Assembly (NCBI GenBank): GCA_017654735.1
Contig: JADPYG010000088.1
Coordinates: 4,278,001 to 4,342,000, forward strand
DNA from: Vishniacozyma victoriae
Lineage: Eukaryota > Basidiomycota > Tremellomycetes > Tremellales > Bulleribasidiaceae
Direction of reading: 5' to 3'
DNA length: 64,000 nucleotides
Part shown: piece by piece, positions 35,144 through 50,005 of the stretch
Layout of the letters: each line of letters begins with the position of its first letter
Position numbering within the stretch: the stretch's first letter is position 1
The notes under the pieces: model-generated
What the model was told of the DNA's origin: nothing
Seen by the model: only the letters and a program-made list of their open reading frames with translations
Databases searched by the model: none
Made by a program: the position numbers and the translations under genes

Positions 35144-35657
35144 CTAACAGTCATTTCTCTCAGACGCGTCCATAGTAGTCAACCGTGAATTGAGTGTGGC
35201 ACTTTTCGGTGTGCCTGACAGAGCCACGTGAGATTCATTGCTTTCTTCAATGAGACGGAGCAATGGTGACGATGAAGGCGATGAGCATGGCGAGGAGGTA
35301 GCGTCCGAAGTGGAGATGGTGTAGCTCGTACTCGAGGACTTCGTACAGTCTAGACTGTTAGCCGACTTCACCTCCGAACTGCCATGACCTCAGGATCTGT
35401 CGTCGTTCACTCACAGCAAGACGGCGGTTTCCTCGCGGCACGCCTTAGTACCAGGCCCAGACCTAGACATACGTTCGACCTCCAAGCTCTATCGTGACGC
35501 ACGAGGGAGACTCTCCATAGGGGTCCGCCTGTCTAGCCCAAAGACGGGATGGTAACTCCTTCCCGCCTCCTTGATCTGTCCCATTCTCGAAGCCGCGGCC
35601 GTCCAGCTCATTCCCGCTTCGTGCTGCCTGCCAAATCGGTGTTGAGGCCGTAGCCAT
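35144..35657 (-). CDS. Small hypothetical protein, uncertain gene model
   Basis: One spliced model joins MATASTPIWQAARSG...SCVTIELGGRT, KPPSC and a Ser-rich tail ending TTMDASERNDC. Introns run from GTATGT to GCGAG (41 bases) and GTGAGT to TCTAG, both with TACTAAG/CTAAC branches. A rival reading starts at ATG 35470 (MSRSGPGTKACREETAVLL) and with the same second intron ends in a short hydrophobic tail (FGRYLLAMLIAFIVTIAPSH). The two use different frames and I cannot choose. Lies divergently, about 180 bases from the aminotransferase start. Confidence 0.35.
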
Positions 35658-35833
35658 AGTGAAAGTCTCGAGTGAAGTAAAGAGATTGTTGTCTGACTTC
35701 AAGCTTTGATCAAAACTCCAAACGGCCGGGATGAGACGGTGCCCCGTTTTGACACGTGAGGAGCGAGATTCCGGCCGAGTCGAAAGTTGGTTTATTACTG
35801 TTATCTTGATTTCATTCTACACATACCTGAAGA

Positions 35834-37314
35834 ATGGCACAAGCAAACGGCACAGCGCCCAATCAGGCGCCTCTAGCCGCATCGAACCTCTTCTTCACGC
35901 CATTACCAGCTTCGCATCAGGTCGCACCTGGAAAAGAGAAACATGGTCGATATATGCTCGCCATCCCTTGGAACAGGGTTTCTGGTTGGGGGCAGCCTAC
36001 CATCGGTCCTCGACAGGAGTTGACGGTCGACCCGCTGAGTGGTGTCATGCAGTACGCTGTCACATGTTTTGAGGGTATGAAGGTGATTCAAAGGTCCATC
36101 GAAGAAAAATTCACGCTGAGACAGTAGTGCTACAAGACCGAGAGTGGTGACCTGAGGATGTTCAGGCCCAAGAAGAACTTTGATCGATTCAAGCGATCGG
36201 CCGCACGACTAGGTCTACCTGTCAGTCGATTATTTAGATGCTTGCGCGGAGCTGATGATTCAGAACAGCTGGGATAACGATGAGCTTCTTGAGCTACTCG
36301 CCAAGCTAGTTGCCATTGGCAAGTGCTTTCCATCACGTTGTAAACGACACTGACCATCCAGAAAAGGACCTCGTCCCACAACACGATGGTGGTAACCTCT
36401 ACATCCGACCAACCTTGATCGAGACCTCCGAAGGTTACGGTATCAAAGAAGACGCATTCGCTGCTGAAGCGCTACTCTACATCGTCACGACCCAGAACTT
36501 GGGTATGGGTCTTTACCCCTCCGCTGAGGCTGTCGAGAAGGGAATCAGGCTAGACGCTTGTAAGGAGTACATCCGAGCATGGCCCGGAGGAACTGGAAGC
36601 TACAAGCTCGGTGCCAACTACGGTAAGTCAAAGTCTGCCTGTCAGTGTTGTAGACATGGGAGGCTGATTGCAGGTACCGTTGGTGTTGCCAAGAAGAAGG
36701 GATTCTCAATGAGTCTATGGCTGCATGGCCAAGAGGATTACATTTCGGAAGCAGGAGCAATGAACGTCTGGATCATCAAGCAGGCAGAAGACGGATGTAA
36801 GTCACTACCCGCTCTGCTGCTAGCTTTGGCTGATATGCAGTCCTCGAATTCGTAACTATGTCGCTGGACAATGGAATCGTTCTTCCCGGTATCACGAGAG
36901 AATCTCTCATGGAGCTTATCGAGAAGCATGCCGCTGGATCTTCTGATCTCCTCGAGGGTCTCCCCCGGAAAGTAAGGGTCGTCCAGCGAGATATCTCGAT
37001 GCCTGAGATCGTCGCTTCCATCGCCGATGGATCACTCAAGGCGTGAGTCCAGCTATATCATATCAAGATCCACAACTGATGTTATCAGTATGTTCGGATG
37101 CGGTACTGGTGTCGTCGTTGTATCCATCCGAGAGATCCAATACGAAAACGAGATCCACCAAATCCCCTACTCTCCCCACGTCCTACTACTACGAGATACC
37201 ATCAATGGTATTCAGCGAGGCAGGATCGACCATGAATGGAGCTACAAAGTCCCAGCATGGGAGGGAGGCAAGATTGAAAAGGCCGAAGAGGCAAAACAGG
37301 AGGTTGTCGCCTAG
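35834..37314 (+). CDS. Branched-chain-amino-acid aminotransferase (class IV, PLP)
   Basis: This enzyme transfers the amino group between leucine, isoleucine or valine and 2-oxoglutarate, acting in the last step of synthesis and first step of breakdown. Spliced exons show FFTPLPASHQVAPGKEKHGRYMLAIPWNRVSGWG, MQYAVTCFEGMK, FRPKKNFDRFKRSAARL, LYIRPTLIETSEGYGI, and AWPGGTGSYKLGANYG with the PLP-binding Lys. Then come WLHGQEDYISEAGAMNVWI (the E-x-G-x-M-N motif), DNGIVLPGITRESL, and FGCGTGVVV. No mitochondrial presequence stands out (MAQANGTAPNQ), so a cytosolic form is more likely. One exon boundary sits near 36790 and the gene has about six introns. Confidence 0.88.
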
Positions 37315-37715
37315 ACTTGTAGACTTGTTTTAGTGAGTCTCATTATCTTATATCAGCCTCAGGATTGACGAGTAGGATCCTTTCATTCATGCATTGAGTA
37401 TTCTGATCTTGCGACATCCTGCAAACGCCGGCCTATTCTGGAAAGCACTAATGCCATCCTTTCATCGATAAGGTCTCGGGCGGTGCGCGGATGATACGCC
37501 TGTGGATAAGGATCCTTTTAGTGCTGCTCCACTTGCTCAAAGGTAGGTAAAGAGCCTGTTACGACTCGCCGAAGGTGATGTCCTAGACTCATATCGGAGA
37601 ATGAGCCTGACTCCCCCTTCTTCTCCCTTACTCACCCATTCGCAAATTTGACCACAACTCTCTCATTCATGCATCCAATCTACCGACCTTGGATACGATA
37701 CACTACTCCACAGAC
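37315..37715. other. Intergenic region
   Basis: About 400 bases of 3' and 5' flank. No gene, repeat or RNA supported. Confidence 0.45.
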
Positions 37716-38573
37716 ATGGACGACAGTACATCTCTGTCCCTACACAAGGACTTCACCAATTTAAGTTTCAAGCCGTCGCAAACCGAGTTACGCCCGAGCC
37801 TGTATGATTTTGAGCCCTCGGATCTCCCTCCGGCAAGTTATTTGGACACCAAAGGCTACGATGATGCTCACCCATCTGCCAAGGAAACATCAACGTTTGC
37901 ACCGACCGCGGCCGCTCATGGCTTCATTTCGGACGTCGACATTGAGCTCGGTCACAACCGATACGCCGAAACCGCGGACGATGTCCCGAAAACCCAGTCC
38001 ACGACCGAACAGACTGCAGCTCATAGGGACCTCGTCAATGTGCTACTCGCGGCGCTCGGACCACACCTCCAAAAATCACTTCAGCAATGCATGGAAGACT
38101 GTGTCACTGCCTCCACCAAAGCCGCCCAGGCCGTGATAGACGCTCAGAAATCTCCCGACGAGTCATCGGTCTTGCAATTCGACAACACTTCCGCCGCATC
38201 CTACGTTTCCCCTCCTCCTTCGCTTGGGGATCTCAACCAGACCTCAGTCTATGATAGCGACCATGAACCGACAAGATCTGTTACGTCGCTCCACACGTCT
38301 GCGGGATCCTCACCCGCAAGTCAGCTGTCGTCGTCTCAGGCGCGGATCACCCGCATGGCCAGAAAGAGAGCCAAAGGGCAACTTAGTCATGAGAAAAAGA
38401 CAGCCGCGTGGCGTGCCATGGCACGATACTCTCGTGTCGCGGCGGACTTGGAGACACAGACTCGCGAAGCTGCTCGAAAAGCCGCACGGGACAGAGAGAC
38501 CGCCCGAGAGGCTGAGAGGCTCGAGGTACTGACTCAAAAGGCGATCAAGTGGCTTGGCGGCCCGAAACACTGA
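37716..38573 (+). CDS. Orphan acidic protein with helical C-terminus
   Basis: An intron-free frame of 285 residues from ATG 37716 (MDDSTSLSLHKDFTN; the open stretch extends to 37689 but lacks an ATG). The first 100 residues are acidic and disordered. A helical segment (HRDLVNVLLAALGPHLQKSLQQCMEDCVTASTKAAQ) is followed by Ser-rich sequence and a long basic/acidic helix rich in Ala, Arg and Glu (LETQTREAARKAARDRETAREAERLEV) ending KWLGGPKH. I recognise no family. Just beyond the stop, another frame continues with a similar Arg/Glu-rich run (see findings). Confidence 0.55.
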   Translation: MDDSTSLSLHKDFTNLSFKPSQTELRPSLYDFEPSDLPPASYLDTKGYDDAHPSAKETSTFAPTAAAHGFISDVDIELGHNRYAETADDVPKTQSTTEQTAAHRDLVNVLLAALGPHLQKSLQQCMEDCVTASTKAAQAVIDAQKSPDESSVLQFDNTSAASYVSPPPSLGDLNQTSVYDSDHEPTRSVTSLHTSAGSSPASQLSSSQARITRMARKRAKGQLSHEKKTAAWRAMARYSRVAADLETQTREAARKAARDRETAREAERLEVLTQKAIKWLGGPKH

Positions 38574-39451
38574 CCCGAGATGCTGCTCGGATCCGTGATC
38601 GGCAATACCGTGAGGAAGCTTGGAAAGCTGAGAAAAACACTCTATCAAACGCTCCATTGCATTCGGTGACAAACCGAGTGACCAAGAACGGCTAGGTTTG
38701 GAGGGATACTGTGCAGTCTGTTTGATAAACCCTTCCCGGCGCCTTTGTCAGTAGGCCAGCGAAGAATTCGTACGATATCGTGTGCGCCCTCCCCATTCCC
38801 CCTCTTCCAGCCCATCCATACCTACGGGATATTTTTGATACAGCCCTTTTCTTTTCTCGTATTCACTCTTTGTCAATAGTCTTTACCTGTTCATACTTTG
38901 CAGTACACTGGACCACTTGCACATGTCAAATTCTGTAGTTCAGCCTGTGTATACATAAAATTTCGCATTTTCTTCTTATGCAACCAGATCGAAGGAGCTT
39001 GACTGCTTACCCAGAGCAGCTTCAGACAGAACGACCCCCAGGTCCAGTCTTGGTAGAACGCTGGTACTCATCTTCGAACATGATGAGTTCATCTATACCA
39101 CAATGTGATATCCGTGGATTGGACTTCCACGCTTTGCCACTGTGTGTATGAGTCAGATAGGCTCGGATCCCGAAGGTCTCCCAGCTTTCTTCCACGACTT
39201 TCCATCGCAATGCACAGCATTGCCGTTTGATTTACCTTGCAGCTCCACCTGAAAGGATCTTCCCATTCATCGGGCTCCACCTGAAAGGATCACCCAGAAA
39301 GGGCGTTAGGGAGTCATGGGGTGGCATTGGGATATAAGCTGAGGCGAAAAGCAGATCCCCCCTCTTCTTACTTTCTCACTCAAAACCAGATCCTCAACGG
39401 CTTTGATCTCTGATCCATTGCTCGAACACTGCCCTCACACCCTTCGCAACC
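38574..39451 (+). promoter_or_regulatory. Intergenic region with TATA box
   Basis: The first 120 bases contain a coding-like remnant (DAARIRDRQYREEAWKAEKN) in a shifted frame. A TATAAG at 39333-39337 lies about 115 bases before the next ATG. The rest holds no supported gene. Confidence 0.4.
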
Positions 39452-40453
39452 ATGCTATCTAAATTCGGTCCGTCATCATTGAAGAAGATATTCTCTTCTA
39501 ATAAGCCCGAATCACAGCAATCCGGCTTCGTCCATACCGTGGACGGCAGTGATACCAAGAGACTTGTTGATGCTCCTTCGTGCACTCAGTCCGGTCTCCC
39601 TCAGGCTCCGTCGGCAACTGGGTTCCCCAAAAGCCCCCGAGACATGACCGCCAACGATCGAATGGAAGCCGCCTTCGCCGCTCACAGAGCTGCCGGAAGC
39701 GCCCTCTCGAATGCCAACACCGGCACCCAGGGCGACGCTCGTCTTGGATTTGGTGGTCGCCGCAGGGGTTCAGACCCGGAGGCAAGAACTGCGACTCGAT
39801 TTGCCAACACACGCGCTCGATTCGCTAAGCTGACTCGACGTGGGTCAGATCCAAGCGGCACCCGCGCAGCCGAAAGGGCAAGCTTCCTCCGACGCCGACA
39901 TGCAATGAGAACTCTATTCAAACCTGAGGCGACTGCTACCGAAGCGGCGATCGCCCCAAAGTGTCAGCCCGACTGGACTCAACAGGCTCAACCTTGGGTC
40001 GATCTGATGGCCCAACAAGCCCAACAAGCCCAACGAGCCACTGCCTACGCGAATATGGTGACGGCTGTTGGAACGGCTGTGCTGCAACTCGCCCAGCAAT
40101 CCTTCGCTCGACAATCCGCAGTCCAACAATCGCGACTTCGGAACTTCGGCTACCCCACCTTGGACCAGTCGCTCGCCCCCGCAAGCATCGTTCTTCGTTT
40201 TGCGCCTGACGTCTCGAATAACGGTCTATCACAGTATGCCGCTGGCTCACCATCAAATTATTCTCCAGAGCGCGCCAGTATCCCAGCCAGTGTCCACACC
40301 ATGTTCGAGGAGGAGTCAGCTAGGTCTGTTTCACCATTTGCTCCGATCGGCAGACCCGCACTGCCCAGGAACGTCATCTACGGTGGCGACGTCGTGGATC
40401 GAAGAACCGCTCCGGGATCCGCTGTTTCAAAATGGCTCGAGACTCAAGCCTGA
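39452..40453 (+). CDS. Orphan basic protein
   Basis: An intron-free frame of 333 residues, MLSKFGPSSLKKIF. The centre contains a repeated basic element, RRRGSDPEARTATRFANTRARFAKLTRRGSDPSGTR, where R-R-G-S-D-P appears twice about 26 residues apart, a possible phosphorylation or 14-3-3-like motif. A Gln/Ala-rich stretch (MAQQAQQAQRATAYANM) follows, then a Ser/Pro-rich tail. No known family. It shares position and strand with the 37716 gene, so both may belong to one lineage-specific island. Confidence 0.55.
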   Translation: MLSKFGPSSLKKIFSSNKPESQQSGFVHTVDGSDTKRLVDAPSCTQSGLPQAPSATGFPKSPRDMTANDRMEAAFAAHRAAGSALSNANTGTQGDARLGFGGRRRGSDPEARTATRFANTRARFAKLTRRGSDPSGTRAAERASFLRRRHAMRTLFKPEATATEAAIAPKCQPDWTQQAQPWVDLMAQQAQQAQRATAYANMVTAVGTAVLQLAQQSFARQSAVQQSRLRNFGYPTLDQSLAPASIVLRFAPDVSNNGLSQYAAGSPSNYSPERASIPASVHTMFEEESARSVSPFAPIGRPALPRNVIYGGDVVDRRTAPGSAVSKWLETQA

Positions 40454-40885
40454 CTGGCCTCATAAGTCTCACGATCTGAGTGAACGATCCTGCAAGCTCG
40501 AGGGCCAGAGCTGGGAAGCCTCTACTCCGCCGTCTTCCTACCCTTCTCTTCATAGGTTCCATTTCTTTCCTTCCTTTGCCCCTTCCCTTTCGCCTGTTTC
40601 TGATACCACGAGGAGATGTAGGTCAAGGTGTATCGTGCAGTCCCCTCACAGCTGTCCAATATACCGTGTGACCTACATTCCTTCTTCCACTTTCCCCATT
40701 TCTCGCTTTCACCTGTTTATACACCATATTTCCAATCACCTTGTTTATACTTCGTCTCATATCGTTTTCCTGTTTATGCATCGAGGAGTGTAGGTTATAT
40801 CTTGGTATCAGCAACTTCTTTGGTCTAGTTATGGGTCAGTCGATCGTACGTCATTGCATTCTCAGCGACCCGTATTTCTAAGTAA
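40454..40885. other. Convergent intergenic region
   Basis: About 430 pyrimidine-rich bases (plus strand) between the orphan gene and the GH31 stop. No gene supported. Confidence 0.45.
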
Positions 40886-44006
<3,121 letters not shown>

Positions 44007-44348
44007 GATGATCAAGATATAAAGGAGATTGATTGATGAGGGAAGAACCCGTATGCTATGAAATAGCTCCTAACTAGAGTGGGGTGAAACTAGCCGGTTG
44101 CGCCAAGGACAATGCTCGGAGTGGCTTCGGCAAAGTTTAGGCGTCTTTGCCGATAATGGATTCCTGGGTATCAGGCTAATTTATCTACGCCCTAGCCTAC
44201 GAATGCTTGTAGTGAGCGCTGAGTGAACAAGTCGCGAGTCAAGCAGTACTGCCAGGGATCAGCATAGTGTAAAAGGGACACGGGCAATCATACAGGATAC
44301 AAAGGAATTAAAAGTACAATACACCTAAAAAGACCGGATAAACCCCCT
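44007..44348. other. Intergenic region
   Basis: 340 bases upstream of the GH31 gene and downstream of the next stop. Nothing supported. Confidence 0.45.
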
Positions 44349-46065
44349 TCAAACCTGGACACTGCTCCGTCTTCGCTGACCCAAGATCGAACTTCTATGG
44401 CCCATCTTGACAGCACTGCCCCTTCGTCTCATCTCCCCAATCTCATCCTCGATATACTGCAAGTCATGTACCACTCCTGGCATTCCATCGTTCTCTGGAT
44501 CGCTTCCATGGCTTCGGGAGCTTGAGGGATTCTCATCTGGAGCGAAATATAAGACGGGTGATACATGGGGCTGGGGATATGTTATTGTGGGTTCCGGGCC
44601 TTCACTCTATCATGTAAGCTGCGATCTCGTCTGTCTGATCGAAAGACGGGGAGTCGTACCTTGATGAAATTCGAGACGTCCATCATTGCTGGGCCGTCGT
44701 CCGGTTTCGGTGTAAATCCCAGATCAAAGGTCTGCTGTCTCTGCCCTTGTAAGTACCATCCCGAGGCATCAATGATATAGAGCGTACCCGATCTCTTTCC
44801 TCTTCTATCTGTATCCTGATCTTGTACTTTGAGTTCAAGACTGATAAAAGGGCGATTGGCCAGAACTTTGGCATTCCTCTAATTCTCGTCAGCTCTGATT
44901 TCACTGACAAAAGGAGACTCACATGAATGCCCATCCCGATGGGTTTCTGGGTAAAGCAAGCTTACGTATTGCGAAAGCCAACGCTCTGAGTGATCAGCCT
45001 TGCGTCTCATAGTTATAGGATACACTCACCCAATAAGGGGAAACACCTGAGCCTGAATAGCGACACTATAAATCAGCAAATTGTCGTTCAAAACAAGTGC
45101 TCGCTTCAACATACACTGCAATCCGCTTCATCAACTTATCTGTCGTCTTGAATCCAGTATTCGAGCCCTTTAGAATAGCAGTAACGATCAAGCTAGATAC
45201 CAGCGCCTCGAGACCAAGCAGTGTTACGACCTGACTTCATGAGCTTCAGCCATGTAGCATTTGAGGTGGTCGACTTACCCAGGCGTAGAGGACGATTGAG
45301 AATTTGCGTGTGGTGTAGCCGTCCAAAGCGAATACCTGGAGCAAAATACAGAGGGCTAATAACCCGACACTACTGATCAGCCAAGCATTGATTAAAAGAT
45401 CTGGGAGCATACCACATGGCCGGCAAGAAGATTCCAAGGGCTCTTGGCCGTCCCCACAGTTTCCATGCCCTGTAAGCGAAGAATGCCTAGTATCAGTCTA
45501 CACCTCTCAATGTATCAGGGATACTTACTTCGACTGGTGGCATTGTCAATGCTTCGAAGAGGTAAAATACTGATGCCCAATGGTAATTGAAGTAGTGTGT
45601 AAAATCGCCGAAACCGATCGCAAACGTGCGCATCATGAATGCGAGGGTACTGGATGAGTTAGCTACACCTCACGGGTGGATAGGCATGGACTCACTAGGC
45701 CGTGTGTGCACAAGATACCAGGATGAGTAAGTACTGATTGATCAGACTTGGACTATTACATCTCATCGAAGAGAACTCACAACTAGTACTTTAACCCATA
45801 ATTGTTCCTGTTTTCTAGAGTTGCCTATCCAACATGCAAACTGATGTAGTAGAATACCAATCAACAATCCATCGAACATCCCACTGAAACTTTAGCGGAT
45901 ATCGCATCCCAAAATGGATGTCACTCACCCAAATACCATAGGACCATAGAAGTCGATAAAGTGGGATTGTAGATAAGCTACAGCAGCAGGCGGTATACCC
46001 TCGGGCAACTCCACCCCAGGTGGGAGGTATATCGTGACATTGGGTACCGAGTGTCCGTGGTCCAT
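44349..46065 (-). CDS. DUF6534-like seven-helix membrane protein
   Basis: The N-terminus MDHGHSVPNVTIYLPPGVEL is soluble. A run of about seven hydrophobic helices follows: FYGPMVFGFDGLLIGILLHQFACW, WVKVLVLL..., LAFMMRTFAIG, HYFNYHWASVFYLFEALTMPPVE, LLALCILLQVFALDGY, TLLGLEALVSSLIVTAIL and IYSVAIQAQVFPLIG. The order (short extracellular start, GxLLIGxLL first helix, then YHWxxV) matches the basidiomycete DUF6534 membrane-protein family, whose role is unknown; some liken it to GPCRs. The cytosolic tail is polar and charged (SGTLYIIDASGWYLQGQRQQTFD) and ends RRRSSVQV. About nine introns. The assignment is from fold pattern only. Confidence 0.55.
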
Positions 46066-46563
46066 CGTTGAGGAATGGAAGAGAAGTGATGCAGATCATC
46101 CATCATTATATTCTATACTCACAACCCTCGTCAGAATCAGCCAGGACGAGACACAAGACTAGAATATCAGGGTCATCAAAGTTTAAGTTCAGCCGAGAAT
46201 CAGGTCTATAAGCCACAAACGGTCGATCAGACTTTAATCGTCAGCATTCATCCCCTGAGTGGTACCCGGCGTCGGTGATCACGGCCCTGGGCTTTGGAAA
46301 GTCAGCAGGACTCGCCACGGTGTAAAGCGGAAAAGGGAAGCGAAGGTTCGGTAAAGGATCATTCTACATCTTGCGACGATCGACAAAGTTTCTAGGCGGG
46401 CGTCGGATGTTCCTTGAATGCGCCTTTTTGGCGTAAGCACGAAATGCATGTCCAGCACATCATCTCCGCTCAGCTAATTTACGATCTCAAATCACCACGC
46501 ATGTACATAGTAAGAACCACAGAACATCTGATCAATCTATCGAGGCAGCGGGCTAATCGAACT
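46066..46563. other. Intergenic region
   Basis: About 500 bases between two minus-strand genes. No gene supported. Confidence 0.45.
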
Positions 46564-48713
46564 CTAAGCAGCTCCAGCAACGGCTAAGCAAGCTGGAAGC
46601 TGCTAACGCGTCAGCTAAATTCGAAATCAGGTGAGAATGACTTGCCTGTTCGGAACAGGCTTGAACGGTGAGACCACCCTTGTTTCCACCCTTGTTAGCT
46701 GCATTCTGGCAGTCATTCATCTGGGTATAACAGCTCCTCTGCAGAGCGTCAGAGAGGGAATTGAAGCTGTTCCCGCCAGTCATGTACTGGTTTCCGGCTA
46801 TATATCAGCTTATCACCGCCGGAGCTCCTGAGCTGATCTTACACTTGATGACGGCTGGAGCGGTGATTTCGCCGGCGGCACCTTTGTAAGTCTGAAGGTT
46901 GCCAGCGGTAGAAGGAGGAGTTGTAGAAGTAGTCGGCTTGGCCGAGGACTGAACCGAGGAGGCTGCTCGACTGGTAGACGATGAAATGGGTCGGACCGAG
47001 GAGGAAGAGACGGGTCGAGAGGAAGAAGGCGTGATGGCGTTGCTGGAGGTGGCAGCAGCGGATGAAGGTCGAACAGTGGATGAGGCGATAGCGGACGATC
47101 GAACAGAAGAGCTAGTGATGGCGGATGAAGCGGGTCGAGCGGAAGATGTGGAGGATCGAACAGAGGTGGTCACGGCAGATGAAGATGCTCGAGTTGATGA
47201 GACGACTGAGGAGGCCTTGGAGGCGGAGGCTGAAGTAGTGACGGGCGTGGCTCCAGATGACCTATTCATCAGCTAAGTCTCACTTTCAGACACGGCAGCT
47301 TACCCGGGTAAATTTGGCTGGACAGCCAACTTGAAGAGATCATTATCGACACCTCCCTGAGGAGTAATGGACAACTCATAGCTTGAATCAAAGCTTCCGG
47401 CCTATACCTCAGCTTGAGCCGAGGACTAGCAATAGCTGACTTACAGACCAAACGGCGAATCCGAGCCAGGTATCACTATTATCCTTGACGTACTTTAATT
47501 CCTCGCCCAACCTGGGCATCAGCTCATCCCGGACCTAGCATAGGGCAGCTCACGCTTTTTGACATGAAGCGGTATTCCCACCTCCAGTCTCGGACAAGAA
47601 AGCTTTCCTACCGCTAGTCTTGAAGAGGTTGGTGACAGCCGTCAGCTTGGCAACACCACTATCTCGTCAGCTCAATACTCCTGCACGGAGAAGCTGACTG
47701 ACTTGGTGGTGCATTCCCTAGACTGCCCAGACCCATCTCCATCGAGGTATTGATGGATATCCAAGATCAAAAGCGAATTGTCGGAAGCAGCGGGATCAGT
47801 CACTTTCTGGCCATTAGCTTGTCGTCACCAGAACGAAGAAGGAAGCTGACAAGGATAGGATCATTTCTTCCATCGGTATAGGCTTCGGGATGTTGATAGA
47901 ACGTTCCTGGAAGACCGATCATTTGGGTCTTGGCGCCTGCTGCTCGAATTGCATTGACCGATGCTTGCGCGGTGGTTGCCCTGTATATTAGCTTTGATCT
48001 CGTCGAGGGCAAAGGGAAATCAGCTTACCACTTGGCAGTATCGAGATCATGGGGCTCGTTCATGATCCCTATTTATCAGCTTTTCGTGAGTGCCGCGACA
48101 AATAGCTTACCAAAGATGACCTTAGGTTCATTGGCATACTTCTTGGCGAGCAGACTCCAAACACTAGCAAGCTATCATCAGCCATCCTCTTTGTTCCAAA
48201 CACGAGCACACTCACATTCTCATTGCTAGGTCCACCTTGACCCACAATCCCTCCATTCCACCTCGCATAATTATGGAGATCGAGCATGGCGTATCCACCG
48301 GACTTGAGAACTCCTTGAACGAGGATATCGTATTTACCCAAGAAAGTAGGGTCGAGGGAAGTGAAAGCTTGATTGTTTCCTACCATGTACTGCCATCCGA
48401 AGGGAAGTCGGAAGCTATCGTCAGTCTTTTATCATATCATACATGAAAGGAAGAAGGGAAGTAGACGTACAGATTCGCTCCTTTCGATGTGAAATGAGTG
48501 ATCTGGTCCGTGCCCGGACAATAGTATGATCCACTACCACCCTCGGTGGTCATTCCAAACTCGCATCCCTGGAATCAGCTTCATCATGTAAGACAAGTGG
48601 CGAGAACGTACAGCGAGATTGACACCACCAAGCTTAGTAGCTTGTTTTCTTTTGAGGGGAAGAGCATTGACGGCCATCAAGCCAATGATGAAAAGGAGGG
48701 AGTTGATGAGCAT
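46564..48713 (-). CDS. GH5 cellulase-like secreted enzyme with Ser-rich stalk
   Basis: A signal peptide (MLINSLLFIIGLMAVNALPL) and Lys-Arg start precede a GH5 (beta/alpha)8 domain. It begins KLGGVNLAGCEFG and YMLDLHNYARWNGG-like segments, with the acid/base Glu in GIMNEPHD and the nucleophile Glu in FLSETGGG. It may hydrolyse beta-1,4-glucan or related wall glucans. After the catalytic domain comes a long Ser/Ala/Thr/Val/Arg-rich stalk with repeated RPSS and SSVRSS steps. The ending is a Cys-spaced region, MTGGNSFNSLSDALQRSCYTQMNDCQNAANKGGN... with LTVQACSEQ, then QLPACLAVAGAA. The last intron (about 46603-46645) has a GC donor (see findings). Confidence 0.8.
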
Positions 48714-49225
48714 TTTAGCGGAGTGTTGATGTGTAAAGAATGTGTAGTAGACAGTGGTGGTATAAGTAGATCAACTACTAGCAAGAAGTGGGTGGTAAGG
48801 AGGCAAGGGGAAGATGAAAGTGATCAGCTGTTATTGATACCTTTATACAGCATATCGTTATGATGAGATCGTTATCGGTGGCCGGATTACGCAGTATTAG
48901 TATTAAGTTAGTATTAGTGCACACCCCCGTACCTCTGTTCCTCGTACCTGCCCCTGTTTCACCCCAAGTGCCTGCACTCAAGTCAGTACATCGAAGAGCC
49001 TGGATCAATACTATTGAGTGTGGATATGATGTCTATGGGACGGTTGTCAAGGAGGAAAAGGGACCGAACGGAGTGTTTTAGCGTTTCATACATGCCTTTA
49101 CACCTTCGGCCGATTCCGTCAGCATCCTTGGACCATCGGGATCGATCGGCATTGATTTCTGCCCGAGAGTCAGGTTCCGTTTTACTCGATGGATGGAGGT
49201 AACATCATGCAATGATGGACTTTGA
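48714..49225. other. Intergenic region
   Basis: About 510 bases between the GH5 start and the acetyltransferase stop. No gene supported. Confidence 0.45.
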
Positions 49226-50005
49226 TCAGAGTTTCCTGGCCCATTCACCAAATTCCGACTCGTATCCTCCTTTATCTTCCGGCATCCTACTCATTTTCGT
49301 ATATCGTTTCTCGAATCCATTCGCTTTCAAAACAGCTTGAGAGGCACCATTAGCAGTAGCTACCCTCTACTCCATCAGCTAATATCTTCCAATGGGGACT
49401 CACGGCAGTAACGACATCCACACCTAACCATCCTGCCCAATTGACCAGGAAATCAATCATCCCCCTTCCTAATCCTTTACCCCAATAATTAGGATCTAGA
49501 TCATATGCAATCTCCCATTTCTCTTTACCCCTATCCTCAGCCGGAGACGTCTCGTCATCTTCAGCGACGGTAAAGCTGAAAAGATCGGCATTACCAATCA
49601 TTTGTCCATTGGCTGTACGTAGTGCTCGGAGGAGATATCGGTTTGGTTTTTCTGGATTCGAGGATGAAGAGTCGAGGTACGTCCGGAAAGATGGAATGGA
49701 GGCTCGATCGGGGTTTAAGAAGAGATTCCAGGTTTCGGGTAGATGGGCGTGGGTGAATGGATAAGGGCGCTTGAAACTCCATTTCCCCACCAGAGGGTGA
49801 TCCCAATTCCGAACCTACGAGATCAGCCTCCCTCTACTTCGGACCATAAGACAAGACTTGCCATATCGTCACCATCAGATTCCCTCCACATGGTCATCCG
49901 ATACTCTTCCCCCTTGATTGTAATGCGGCAGAACGGTTCGTCCCTCTCGTCGTCCCACTCCATTTTGGGGATTTGGTATTTACTTGTTTTCGTCAACTCG
50001 CTCAT
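49226..50005 (-). CDS. GNAT-family N-acetyltransferase (RimJ/RimL type)
   Basis: An acetyl-CoA-dependent acetyltransferase. Exons give VRNWDHPLVGKWSFKRPYPFTHAHLPETW, then YLLRALRTANGQMIGNADLF, and the GNAT pattern WEIAYDLDPNYWGKGLGRGMIDFLVNWA with the acetyl-CoA-binding G-x-G-x-G segment GKGLGRG. The domain ends VATANGASQAVLKANGFEKRYTKMSRMPE, the usual C-terminal Asn/Gly strand. Start ATG 50005 (MSELTKTSKYQ) was chosen, since the upstream in-frame codon at 50038 is TTG. Substrate unknown; the RimJ-like layout suggests a small-molecule or protein N-terminus acetylation. Confidence 0.75.
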
